Of a stretch of 43,343 nucleotides of DNA, positions 33,575 through 41,325 are shown piece by piece. Position 1 is the first letter of the stretch. Each line of letters opens with the position of its first letter. Below the pieces are notes generated by a model, which ran no database searches, had not been told where the DNA came from, and saw nothing but the letters and a program-made list of their open reading frames with translations. The position numbers and the translations under genes were made by a program. The stretch comes from SIG435 sp045530725 (GTDB taxonomy: Bacteria; Bacillota; Clostridia; UMGS1810), in contig JAZSCT010000018.1 of the NCBI GenBank assembly GCA_045530725.1, positions 1 to 43,343 on the forward strand, read 5' to 3'.

Positions 33575-33593
33575 GTATAAAAAGGAATAATAA

Positions 33594-33917
33594 ATGATTG
33601 TAAAAGATATTTATATTGCTGTATCTGCATATACAGATGTGGATCAGTTTAAATTTCTCGTATGTTTCAATGAAACAGTAAACGAAATAAATCTTATGTA
33701 TCCATTGATGGATGCATTGAAAAACGCACCTGATATTAATTATGAATGGGTGTATCCCGAAATGTATTTTTCTCCGATAATAGACAATATTCTTTATCTT
33801 CTGGGTCTTGGCGACAGACACAAGAGTGAATTTTTAAGAAAGATGAAGTTTATTTTTTGCGCATGGTGGAAAAGCAGAAGTTCAAAGACAGGATTTATAA
33901 AAAGGAGTGAACATTGA
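33594..33917 (+). CDS. Small phage head or connector protein
   Basis: 107 residues with AAAAGGA upstream of ATG 33594. It contains alternating short strands and aromatic-rich segments (YEWVYPEMYF, FIFCAWWKS) and a basic tail. Not recognised. The site between capsid and adaptor suggests a head-completion or connector role. Its stop overlaps the next start region by one base. Confidence 0.65.
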   Translation: MIVKDIYIAVSAYTDVDQFKFLVCFNETVNEINLMYPLMDALKNAPDINYEWVYPEMYFSPIIDNILYLLGLGDRHKSEFLRKMKFIFCAWWKSRSSKTGFIKRSEH

Positions 33918-34591
33918 TGCTTAAAGGTACAATGACTGCAAAAAAACTTGTGGATGATATGATCCTTGAGATTGATGTTTCTCTGCCTGATATCAAAAGA
34001 AATCAGTATTATGACTGGATAAATGAGGAATTATTCCGTATATACTCATCAGCGGTGAAATGTATCGGAGTAAATGAATACAAAGCCACAAATATGGCGA
34101 TTGATCTTAATAAGCCATATGTGAATGATTATGATTTTGACATTGGATTTGATCCGGAAAATACCGTCAAGCAGGAAACGATAAATTGTACTGAGGATAT
34201 CGACACCATATATTACGAGGATGTGTATAAGGTGTTCAGTATGAACAACAATGAATTTGTCAGAAGTACATATGGTTCTCTTGCACCGAAAGGCAAAAGA
34301 TTCTATTTCAAAAACAACGGCAAACTGTTTGTGAATCATTATGAAAGTGGCGGAATATACAGAGTAATGTTTTATATGAGGCCCAAAAAGATAACAGAAG
34401 CAAATGCAGATACTTATATAATTCCTGTTCCTGATGGCTTTCTTGATGTGATAAGAAGCAAGATACGTATGGAAGCATTTATGCTTTCAGGCAATATAAC
34501 TATGGCAAATGCATGGAGTGATCAGCATATTATTAATTTTGAATCACTCAAAAAATGGTATTCAGAAAAAGAAGCAAATTATATCAGATAG
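33917..34591 (+). CDS. Head-tail adaptor protein (P22 gp4-like)
   Basis: 224 residues, start ATG 33917 with AAAGGAG 9 bases upstream. The N-terminal helical part (MTAKKLVDDMILEI…YDWINEELFRIYSSAV) and the ending (PDGFLDVIRSKIRMEAFMLSG…LKKWYSEKEANY) match the pattern of short-tailed phage adaptors that dock on the portal, including the 'IR..ME.Y.LSG' helix. Its place before the propeller-type tail protein matches the P22 gene 4-gene 10 order. The call is by pattern and position. Confidence 0.72.
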   Translation: MLKGTMTAKKLVDDMILEIDVSLPDIKRNQYYDWINEELFRIYSSAVKCIGVNEYKATNMAIDLNKPYVNDYDFDIGFDPENTVKQETINCTEDIDTIYYEDVYKVFSMNNNEFVRSTYGSLAPKGKRFYFKNNGKLFVNHYESGGIYRVMFYMRPKKITEANADTYIIPVPDGFLDVIRSKIRMEAFMLSGNITMANAWSDQHIINFESLKKWYSEKEANYIR

Positions 34592-34603
34592 GGGTGGATA
34601 TCT

Positions 34604-36631
34604 ATGACTGATTATCCGAAAACAGTAAGATTTCCTGTGAACGGGACAAAAAGAATAACTATTTCTACCAATGAAGGACTGATTCGTTCTGAAGTTATTA
34701 ATATGGGAGGCTTTTCGGCATGTGAAAACCTCTCATACAAAAACTATCCCGTCATATCATCTTCCGATATAAGAAAAAGTATTCATTCACAACAGAGTTA
34801 CTATAATCTTACATCGCCAAGCACAGTATTTGAAAATGACGGCGGATGCAATATGTTTTCTTTTGGAAATTATATTTTGCTTATTCATTGGGGAATGTGC
34901 GGCGAAGATGTTGAAGACGGATATCAGTATGTAAAGAATGGCAGAATCGCATACAGAGATTACAAAAAGGGATGTCATTATGTAATCTGCGATTGTCTCA
35001 AACAGGTCAAAACATCTTTTTTGCATATATGTTCTTGTGTGTTATATGATGAAAACGAAGAAAAGGTGTATAATGCGGATTATGAAATGTTTGCCGATCC
35101 GAGGAATTTTGTTGAGGTAAGTGAACATCCTGACGAAATGGACAACGCAGATACAACAAGCGTATATTTATATGAAGGCAAATACTATTATTTTGATGAA
35201 TCCTGGACAGAGATGAAACTTAACCGCTTATATTTTTATAATGCAAAACTATTTTATTACGATTCATATCTTGGATGTTGGCTTGTAAAAAGAGCCTATT
35301 CCGACAAAAACAGAGATGCAAAACTATTTTCGGAATGGTCATCAGAGGATCCGTCGCTGATGTTTGGAAAATACAGAAAATATATAGTGATTATGCCTGA
35401 TGCAGTACTTATTGAACTAGATGAATCAGGGTTTCCGAAAGAAGATACTTATTTTGATGAGGAAATGATAACTGCAGGCATCCAGAGAAGTAACAGTACA
35501 ACTGTGTATGGTATCAAAAAAAGATATATGGAAGCAGGTATGACTGATTCAGATGGAATCACTCACTTGTTTCCATATCCTGACGTGTCGGCGATTTTGC
35601 CGGGGGCAACTCGGATGTTTGCTGTAGGCGAGGGGAGGATATATGCTACTAAGCCAAATACTATGAATGATTTTTCCTACGATAGCGTATATTCTTTTTC
35701 TCCTTCAAATGCCTGGGCTGCCGCAGTATCAAATGAGGGGGTATCTTCTTCCAGACTTTGTGCAATATGTGATTATTCAGGCGAAATAATAGCCTTTTCA
35801 AATGATACATCATACAAAATTTACGGAAAGACAAATCCTTTCAGGATAAGCACCTTATTTAATCACGGTACATTCAGTCAGAAAAGTATCGCAGAATGCG
35901 ACGGCAAACTGTATTTTGCTGACAGTAAGGGGATATACTGCTACAACGGGACAAGCATATCATGCATTTCAGACTGTCTTTACCCTGGTAAAATAAATAA
36001 TGCTATACTTACATCCTGCTCAAATGTACTATATGCTTATATTGACTGTGACACAGACAAAGCCATTTATACTTATGATACACGTCATAAGTGCTTTTTG
36101 AAGATTGCTCTGCCATATGACAGTTATATTGAAACCGATGACCGACAGATAAAGGATGTAAGGGATATGATATCGCTAAATGACAATGTATATATATTGA
36201 CATATGCCAGTTATGATACGAGACCCGGTGGAGTTGAGGCGGCCAATTATGATACCGCCAAAAATCAGATATACTGTATCACATCAGGCTCGGCAAAATA
36301 CCTTGATTACAAAGAAAAGTGGTATTTCGAGACTAATCCTTTCAATTTGTATATTCCCGATACTCAAAAGGTGTGCAAACTTGAAATGATTATAAAAGGG
36401 AGCAAATCATCACGCGTGAGAGCATATCTTCTTTCTGATGAAGAGATTCCCTGTGACAACAATCTTATAACGGATTATCAGTGTAACAATACTATTGAGG
36501 CAATAAGATGTGCTCTTAGAAAAAGTGAAGGATTGTATCACAGATTGTATGTAGAAGGAGAAGGAGATGTAAAAATACACTCTATAGAATTAAAACTATC
36601 CTTTGGAGGCGATAAATTTGAATCAGATTGA
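34604..36631 (+). CDS. Propeller-type tail/DNA-stabilisation protein (P22 gp10-like)
   Basis: 675 residues composed of repeated four-stranded units. A typical blade reads 'SNDTSYKIYGKTNPF…FNHGTFSQKSIAECDGKLYFADSKGIYCYNG' (spanning about residues 405-455). The order adaptor-propeller protein-ejection protein is that of short-tailed phages, where gp10-like proteins close the portal after packaging and bind the tail tip. Many Tyr, Asp and Ser residues and paired Cys (for example CDCLKQ and CSCVLY near 130-145) are noticeable. The closing beta domain (about 580-670) could be the needle- or fibre-binding end. No fibre gene follows. Confidence 0.75.
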   Translation: MTDYPKTVRFPVNGTKRITISTNEGLIRSEVINMGGFSACENLSYKNYPVISSSDIRKSIHSQQSYYNLTSPSTVFENDGGCNMFSFGNYILLIHWGMCGEDVEDGYQYVKNGRIAYRDYKKGCHYVICDCLKQVKTSFLHICSCVLYDENEEKVYNADYEMFADPRNFVEVSEHPDEMDNADTTSVYLYEGKYYYFDESWTEMKLNRLYFYNAKLFYYDSYLGCWLVKRAYSDKNRDAKLFSEWSSEDPSLMFGKYRKYIVIMPDAVLIELDESGFPKEDTYFDEEMITAGIQRSNSTTVYGIKKRYMEAGMTDSDGITHLFPYPDVSAILPGATRMFAVGEGRIYATKPNTMNDFSYDSVYSFSPSNAWAAAVSNEGVSSSRLCAICDYSGEIIAFSNDTSYKIYGKTNPFRISTLFNHGTFSQKSIAECDGKLYFADSKGIYCYNGTSISCISDCLYPGKINNAILTSCSNVLYAYIDCDTDKAIYTYDTRHKCFLKIALPYDSYIETDDRQIKDVRDMISLNDNVYILTYASYDTRPGGVEAANYDTAKNQIYCITSGSAKYLDYKEKWYFETNPFNLYIPDTQKVCKLEMIIKGSKSSRVRAYLLSDEEIPCDNNLITDYQCNNTIEAIRCALRKSEGLYHRLYVEGEGDVKIHSIELKLSFGGDKFESD

Positions 36632-36779
36632 TGATTTGTATTTAAGAATGTCTCAGGTTGAAAAAGAACTTGATGAACTTAACAAAGCAATTTTGAAGTT
36701 TAAAAAGGACCTTGAAGAAGAAATATATAATGTCAGTACTGTTGTTGATATGATAAGAGATGAAGTAGTTGAACAATGA
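36618..36779 (+). CDS. 53-residue coiled-coil phage protein, TTG start
   Basis: The TTG at 36618 lies 8 bases after GGAGG (36605-36609), both inside the end of the propeller-protein gene. The peptide is one long amphipathic helix with heptads (MSQVEKELDELNKAILKFKK then DLEEEIYNVSTVV). The stop overlaps the next ATG (ATGA, 36776-36779). A trimeric coiled coil, such as a tail-needle-like plug, is an attractive but unproven idea. Confidence 0.7.
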   Translation: MNQIDDLYLRMSQVEKELDELNKAILKFKKDLEEEIYNVSTVVDMIRDEVVEQ

Positions 36780-37183
36780 GGAACAGATATACTTTGATTG
36801 AAAATTTTTATATTAAAGGTTACCTGTATGAACAGTTACAGGGAAAGGTTTATACATCTGCATTGCTTGAAGTGAAACTAAATATTGCGCTTAAGTTTGT
36901 ATCACGGTTTATTATTAAGAGATACCAGTTGGGAGAAGTAAACAATATGGAATATGCAGATTCAGTTGTCTTTGAAAAAAGAGATCTCTTATATAATGAG
37001 CCTGAAAGGCTTATTCAGTTTTCCACAAGTGATCTGGGATATGGAAAAAGTATGGGGAAAGTTACATATTACATCTGTGTGATCCCTGTGTTGGATGACG
37101 GGTGCATAGGGGAGGATATATATGAAAAATCACGGATTTTATGTGTAACTATACCCCAAGGATGTGATCAGAATACAGACTGA
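36776..37183 (+). CDS. Phage protein of unknown function (tail region)
   Basis: 135 residues; ATG 36776 overlaps the previous stop. The middle (SALLEVKLNIALKFVSRFIIKRY) is a hydrophobic helix that may be membrane-active. The C-terminal half is beta-rich (VTYYICVIPVLDDGCIGED). Not recognised. Translational coupling on both sides and position before the ejection-type protein suggest a tail or ejection accessory. Confidence 0.6.
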   Translation: MRNRYTLIENFYIKGYLYEQLQGKVYTSALLEVKLNIALKFVSRFIIKRYQLGEVNNMEYADSVVFEKRDLLYNEPERLIQFSTSDLGYGKSMGKVTYYICVIPVLDDGCIGEDIYEKSRILCVTIPQGCDQNTD

Positions 37184-37199
37184 AAAGGAGGTAATTACT

Positions 37200-38828
37200 A
37201 TACATAAATATATTCCTGTTAACCAAAATGATGAAAAAGTTCATATACGACCATATTTAAAACTCAAATCAAAACGTTACGGTATGAGTGATAAAGAGAC
37301 GGATGAACTTATCAAATATGATGACAAAAGAAAAAAGGTATCTGTAGATGGAATGGATGTAAATTATCCGTATGAAAATATTGATTCCAAAACATATTTT
37401 AAAAAGTCTGATCTTGATTCTTTGTGGAATGATTATGTAAAACTATCGGGAAAAACTCTTTCTGATGAACAACGCTACAAAGAAAATGCAGATTATATAA
37501 GTGATGAATACAGAAAACTCAATGACCACTTTAAATCTGATCCTTTTTCCACGGAGTATGCGTTGAATATTTATAAAAGATATACAGATATAGGTAATAA
37601 GACTGCAGGAGATTCTGTTTCAGGTTCAAGAGTTGCAAATCAGGGAAGTGTGGATACAACTGCCCTTGCAGATGCCAAAAAAATCCAAATGGACTTTAAA
37701 GATCGTGCATACGAAAAGATTGCCGATTATTCTCTGAAAAAGGCGGATACAGGCATTAAAATTCTCGAAAGTTTTTCAAAAGAAAATCAGAAATTCTTCG
37801 AGAATGACCAGACTGACAAAACAACCGAAATGAATATTATTAAAACAAAATCGGATATTTCGGGGGAAATTCCTGATGAAATAAGAGATGACAATCCTTA
37901 TATCAACCCTGACACAGGCAATGTTTATGATGTTGAATTGGATTATCAGCAAAAGATTGATTCTTTGAAGGAAGAGATGAAAAATGTATCTGACGAAGAT
38001 GAAAAGGCTCGTCTTATAAAAAAATACAACAATCTGATTGATGCCAGATATGCAAAAATCATCAACAACGATGAATTTATGAAATATATGGATCAGGGAG
38101 ATATCACATCTCAGTATAAGAATTATACAAATCTTAAGGATCAAAGGGAGAATGATACCCGAATAAAAGAATCCATTATAGATTCTGATACAGAAAAGTA
38201 TAAAACTGATAAATCCCTTGAAAGTGACAAATATACTCAGGATAAAAAAGCAGAATCAGATATGTATATTGCAGATAAGGACCTTGAAGGACAAAAATAT
38301 ACCTCGCTTAACAAACTTAAAGAAAAAGCACTGGACGGACTTATGCAAAGTGAAATACTTGAAGATAAAAAAGAGGAACGTCAGGCTGAGGAGAGAGAAA
38401 AGGAAAGAGAACGTGCCGAAGAGCAGGATTATGACTTTGGGTTGCCAGTAACTACATCATCATATCGTGTTTCAAGTAAATTCGGACCTAGAAACACAGG
38501 TATTGAGGGTGCAAGCACATATCACAAAGCCGTCGATCTTGCCTGTGATTATGGCGAAAATGTTGTTTCGTCAAAAGATGGGGTTGTAACATTTGCAGGA
38601 TGGGTTGATGGATATGGAAATACAGTTGAAATACAACACAACGACGATATTGTGACCAAATACCATCATATGGCTGAATTGCCAAAAGTGAAAAAGGGTG
38701 ACAGAGTTACCAAAGGTCAGGTCATCGGTATTGTGGGAAGTACAGGTATTTCTTCAGGAAATCATCTGGACTTTCAGATTTACAAAAATGGCGAAGCGGT
38801 AGATCCAGAACTGTATCTTAATTTTTAG
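37200..38828 (+). CDS. Ejection-type virion protein with hendecad repeats and C-terminal M23 peptidase; apparent ATA start
   Basis: AAGGAGG (37185-37191) stands exactly 8 bases before ATA 37200; the only standard upstream codon, GTG 37164, has its AAGGA 1 base away. From ATA the protein has 542 residues: a helical N-terminal region, four 11-residue repeats at 333-376 (each starting KY/MY with D at positions 5 and often 11), a charged linker (about 385-410) and an M23 endopeptidase domain (about 418-542). Metal ligands His442 and Asp446 (HKAVD) and the His489-His490 pair are present, but the final HxH motif reads H522-L-D524, so the usual last ligand His is Asp. It would digest peptidoglycan during DNA entry. 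The domain could be active with Asp as ligand, or only bind. Confidence 0.82.
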   Translation: MHKYIPVNQNDEKVHIRPYLKLKSKRYGMSDKETDELIKYDDKRKKVSVDGMDVNYPYENIDSKTYFKKSDLDSLWNDYVKLSGKTLSDEQRYKENADYISDEYRKLNDHFKSDPFSTEYALNIYKRYTDIGNKTAGDSVSGSRVANQGSVDTTALADAKKIQMDFKDRAYEKIADYSLKKADTGIKILESFSKENQKFFENDQTDKTTEMNIIKTKSDISGEIPDEIRDDNPYINPDTGNVYDVELDYQQKIDSLKEEMKNVSDEDEKARLIKKYNNLIDARYAKIINNDEFMKYMDQGDITSQYKNYTNLKDQRENDTRIKESIIDSDTEKYKTDKSLESDKYTQDKKAESDMYIADKDLEGQKYTSLNKLKEKALDGLMQSEILEDKKEERQAEEREKERERAEEQDYDFGLPVTTSSYRVSSKFGPRNTGIEGASTYHKAVDLACDYGENVVSSKDGVVTFAGWVDGYGNTVEIQHNDDIVTKYHHMAELPKVKKGDRVTKGQVIGIVGSTGISSGNHLDFQIYKNGEAVDPELYLNF

Positions 38829-38844
38829 TAATCGCAATACAAAT

Positions 38845-38877
38845 AAAGGACTGAAAAAATATTTTTCAGTCCTTTTT
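38845..38877. terminator. Bidirectional terminator ending the phage operon and galE
   Basis: The 14-bp stem (38845-38858 with 38862-38875) has a 3-base loop and T-runs on both strands. It separates the converging phage operon and galE. Confidence 0.92.
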
Positions 38878-38918
38878 ATAGTCAGAATATTTTTATAGTT
38901 CCATATTGGATTTATGAA

Positions 38919-39929
38919 TCATTCTTCATATCCGTTTGGATTTTTTGCATTGAAGTTCCAGGAGTCAGCGCACATTCTGTCAAGACCAAGTTTTGCTTCC
39001 CAGTTAAGTTCTCTTCTGGATTTTTCAGGGTTTGCATAGCATGCTGCTATGTCGCCGTCTCTTCTTGGAGCGATTACATAAGGAACTTTTCTGCCTGATG
39101 CTTTTTCGTACGCTTCCACCATTTCAAGCACCGAATATCCTGTGCCTGTGCCAAGGTTATATGCATCTACACCTTTTGATGATAATATTTTTTCCAGGGC
39201 TTTTATGTGGCCGATACTTAAATCCACTACGTGTATATAGTCTCTTACACCTGTACCGTCTTTTGTAGGATAGTCATTTCCGAATACGCTGAGTTTTTCA
39301 AGTTTGCCCTGTGCAACCTTAGCAATATATGGTACAAGATTGTTTGGGATACCGTTTGGATCTTCGCCGATAAGTCCGCTTTCGTGCGCACCTACAGGAT
39401 TGAAGTATCTTAAGAGTGCAATGCTCCATTCATTGTCAGAATTGTATATATCTGTAAGGATTCTTTCTATCATATGCTTTGTGGCACCGTATGGGTTGGT
39501 GGTAGAAAGAGGGAAATCTTCTGTGATAGGAACAGTATGTGGATTTCCGTAAACAGTTGCAGATGATGAGAATACTATCTTTTTTACGTTATGTTTCTGC
39601 ATTACTTGGCAGAGGATAAGAGTACCTGTGATGTTGTTGTGGTAATATTTCATAGGTATCTGACATGATTCACCTACTGCTTTAAGACCTGCAAAGTGAA
39701 TAACTGCTTCAATGTTATTCTCTGTAAAGATTTTATCCAGACCTTCATAGTCAAGAATATCGGTTTTATAGAATTTCACATCTTTTCCTGTTATTTTTTT
39801 AACTCTTTTTAATGATTCTTCCTTTGAATTGGACAGATTGTCGCATACACATACATCGTATCCTGCGTTAAGTAGTTCCACGCATGTGTGACTTCCTATG
39901 AAACCTGCACCGCCTGTTACCAAAATCAT
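38919..39929 (-). CDS. galE: UDP-glucose 4-epimerase
   Basis: Interconverts UDP-glucose and UDP-galactose with bound NAD. The dinucleotide motif TGGAGFIGSH is at residues 5-14. Active-site Ser-Ser-Ala-Thr-Val-Tyr (SSSATVYG, near 122) and the catalytic YxxxK in NPYGATK (near 147) are all intact. Length 336 is typical. AAAGGA precedes ATG 39929. It is monocistronic, with its own promoter and the shared terminator. It supplies sugar precursors for wall polymers or Leloir galactose use. Confidence 0.97.
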   Translation of the reverse strand: MILVTGGAGFIGSHTCVELLNAGYDVCVCDNLSNSKEESLKRVKKITGKDVKFYKTDILDYEGLDKIFTENNIEAVIHFAGLKAVGESCQIPMKYYHNNITGTLILCQVMQKHNVKKIVFSSSATVYGNPHTVPITEDFPLSTTNPYGATKHMIERILTDIYNSDNEWSIALLRYFNPVGAHESGLIGEDPNGIPNNLVPYIAKVAQGKLEKLSVFGNDYPTKDGTGVRDYIHVVDLSIGHIKALEKILSSKGVDAYNLGTGTGYSVLEMVEAYEKASGRKVPYVIAPRRDGDIAACYANPEKSRRELNWEAKLGLDRMCADSWNFNAKNPNGYEE

Positions 39930-39969
39930 TTATATCATTCCTTTCATATGTTGTTTTATTCTATGAGAA

Positions 39970-39998
39970 ATTATAACATCAGGATACATTTTTGTAAA
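39970..39998 (-). promoter_or_regulatory. galE promoter
   Basis: On the minus strand TTTACA (39998-39993) and a perfect TATAAT (39975-39970) are 17 bases apart. Confidence 0.85.
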
Positions 39999-40037
39999 GT
40001 ACAATAATACAATTTTGTTAAAAATTTGAAAAAAGGG

Positions 40038-40066
40038 TGGATTTTTGTTCCTGTATGTTGCATAAT
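40038..40066 (+). promoter_or_regulatory. Possible promoter of the apgM-polymerase-YolD operon
   Basis: TGGATT (40038-40043) and CATAAT (40061-40066) are separated by 17 bases. The -35 match is weak. No LexA/DinR-like CGAACnnnnGTTCG box is visible nearby. Confidence 0.4.
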
Positions 40067-40097
40067 ATAAGTAACAATCTATGAAGGGATGAAAAAT

Positions 40098-41306
40098 ATG
40101 AAATATGTAGTAATTCTTGGCGACGGTATGGCGGATTACCCTGTAGATTCTTTAAACGGACATACCCCGCTTGAAGTTGCCAAAAAACCAAATATAGATG
40201 CTTTGTGCAAAAAAGGAACACTTGGGCTTACCTATACTGTTCCCGATCATCTGTCTCCAGGTTCCGATGTGGCAAATCTTTCTGCTCTCGGCTATGATCC
40301 TGACAAGTATTATTCGGGCCGTTCTCCTCTTGAAGCAGTAAGTATCGGTGTGGATATGAAGGATACTGATGTGGTATTCAGAGCAAATATCGTTACATTG
40401 TCTGATGATGAAAAATACGAAGACAAAACTGTTATCGACCATTCATCAGGTGCTATATCAAATGAAGAAGCAAAAGAACTTATAGAATGCATCAACAAAG
40501 AATTTGCCAATGACAGAGTACAGTTTTATAATGGGGTAAGTTATCGTCATGCTCTTGTAATCCATGATGGTTCCACAAATGTGAAACTCACACCCCCTCA
40601 CGATATCCTGGAAAGAAAAGCAGGAGACTATATGCCACAGGGGGATGAGGCAGAACTTATCACTCATATGATGAAGAGAAGTTATGAGATACTCAAAGAC
40701 CATCCTGTAAATATCAATCGTATCAAAAGAGGTCTCAATCCCGCGAATTCCCTCTGGATATGGGGCGAAGGCAGAAAGCCGTCCCTTGATGATTTTAAAG
40801 AGAAGTTCGGAATTGACGGTTCTGTTATTTCCGCAGTTGATCTTATCAAAGGTATTGCTATTTGTGCTGGACTTGAGTCCATAGATGTAGAAGGTGCAAA
40901 CGGTGACGTGGATACCAATTGGGAGGGAAAGGCGAAGGCTTGTATCGATTCTCTCAAATCAGGCAAAGACTTCTGCTACATACATATGGAAGCCCCTGAT
41001 GAGTGCGGTCACAGAGGCGAAACAGAAAACAAAATCAGATCCATAGAACTTATAGACGAAAAAGTTGTCAAATATGTAAAAGAAAATCTGGATGAAATGG
41101 GAGAGGACTACCGCATACTCATAATGCCTGACCATCCTACACCTGTAAAACTGCGTACTCATACCAGAGATGCAATTCCCTTTCTTTTGTATGACAGCAC
41201 AAAGAATGTAGAAGGTTGCGACTCTTATACTGAAAAGAACGCAGAAAAGACAGGGATTGTTGTAGAGAAGGCATTTGACATTTTACCTCTTTTACTATTT
41301 AATTAA
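40098..41306 (+). CDS. apgM: Archaeal-type cofactor-independent phosphoglycerate mutase / homoserine kinase-like protein
   Basis: An alkaline-phosphatase-superfamily enzyme of the ApgM group (about 400 residues), distinct from GpmI. Landmarks: VVILGDGMADYP (residues 3-14), PGSDVANLSALGYDP with the nucleophilic Ser (near 58), GRSPLEA, DECGHRGE (near 295) and MPDHPTP…RTHTRDAIPF (near 340-360). Bacterial members act as phosphoglycerate mutase or, in some species, as homoserine kinase in threonine synthesis. The sequence alone does not decide, and no thr genes are nearby. ATG 40098 suits the AAGGG at 40084-40088; ATG 40089 touches it. Confidence 0.9.
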   Translation: MKYVVILGDGMADYPVDSLNGHTPLEVAKKPNIDALCKKGTLGLTYTVPDHLSPGSDVANLSALGYDPDKYYSGRSPLEAVSIGVDMKDTDVVFRANIVTLSDDEKYEDKTVIDHSSGAISNEEAKELIECINKEFANDRVQFYNGVSYRHALVIHDGSTNVKLTPPHDILERKAGDYMPQGDEAELITHMMKRSYEILKDHPVNINRIKRGLNPANSLWIWGEGRKPSLDDFKEKFGIDGSVISAVDLIKGIAICAGLESIDVEGANGDVDTNWEGKAKACIDSLKSGKDFCYIHMEAPDECGHRGETENKIRSIELIDEKVVKYVKENLDEMGEDYRILIMPDHPTPVKLRTHTRDAIPFLLYDSTKNVEGCDSYTEKNAEKTGIVVEKAFDILPLLLFN

Positions 41307-41325
41307 TTTTTACAAGGAGGCGTTT

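Larger units (their letters stand above)
23047..38877. mobile_element. Compact phage-derived element (podovirus-like head, packaging and lysis genes)
   Basis: Two leftward regulators and 20 rightward genes fill about 15.8 kb between recG and galE, bounded by bidirectional terminators. Packaging (HTH protein, TerS candidate, TerL), lysis (small membrane protein, SLH-amidase, holin-like protein), head (portal, scaffold, capsid) and short-tail/ejection genes (adaptor, propeller protein, M23 protein) are all intact. No integrase, replication, recombination or long-tail genes are present, and no flanking direct repeat was found by eye. Whether it is a degraded prophage or a domesticated particle-forming locus cannot be settled from this window. 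Confidence 0.88.

Noticed and set aside
37164..37166. GTG start for the M23 protein gene
   Set aside because: Its only AAGGA is 1 base away and it overlaps the previous gene by 20 bases, while AAGGAGG stands 8 bases before ATA 37200.
23018..38920. Attachment-site direct repeats flanking the phage element
   Set aside because: Comparing by eye the sequences after recG and before galE gave no shared stretch beyond generic terminator A/T runs.
41275..41325. Longer N-terminus for the Y-family polymerase
   Set aside because: It would overlap apgM and has no binding site; ATG 41326 has AAGGAGG and begins the conserved palm motif.
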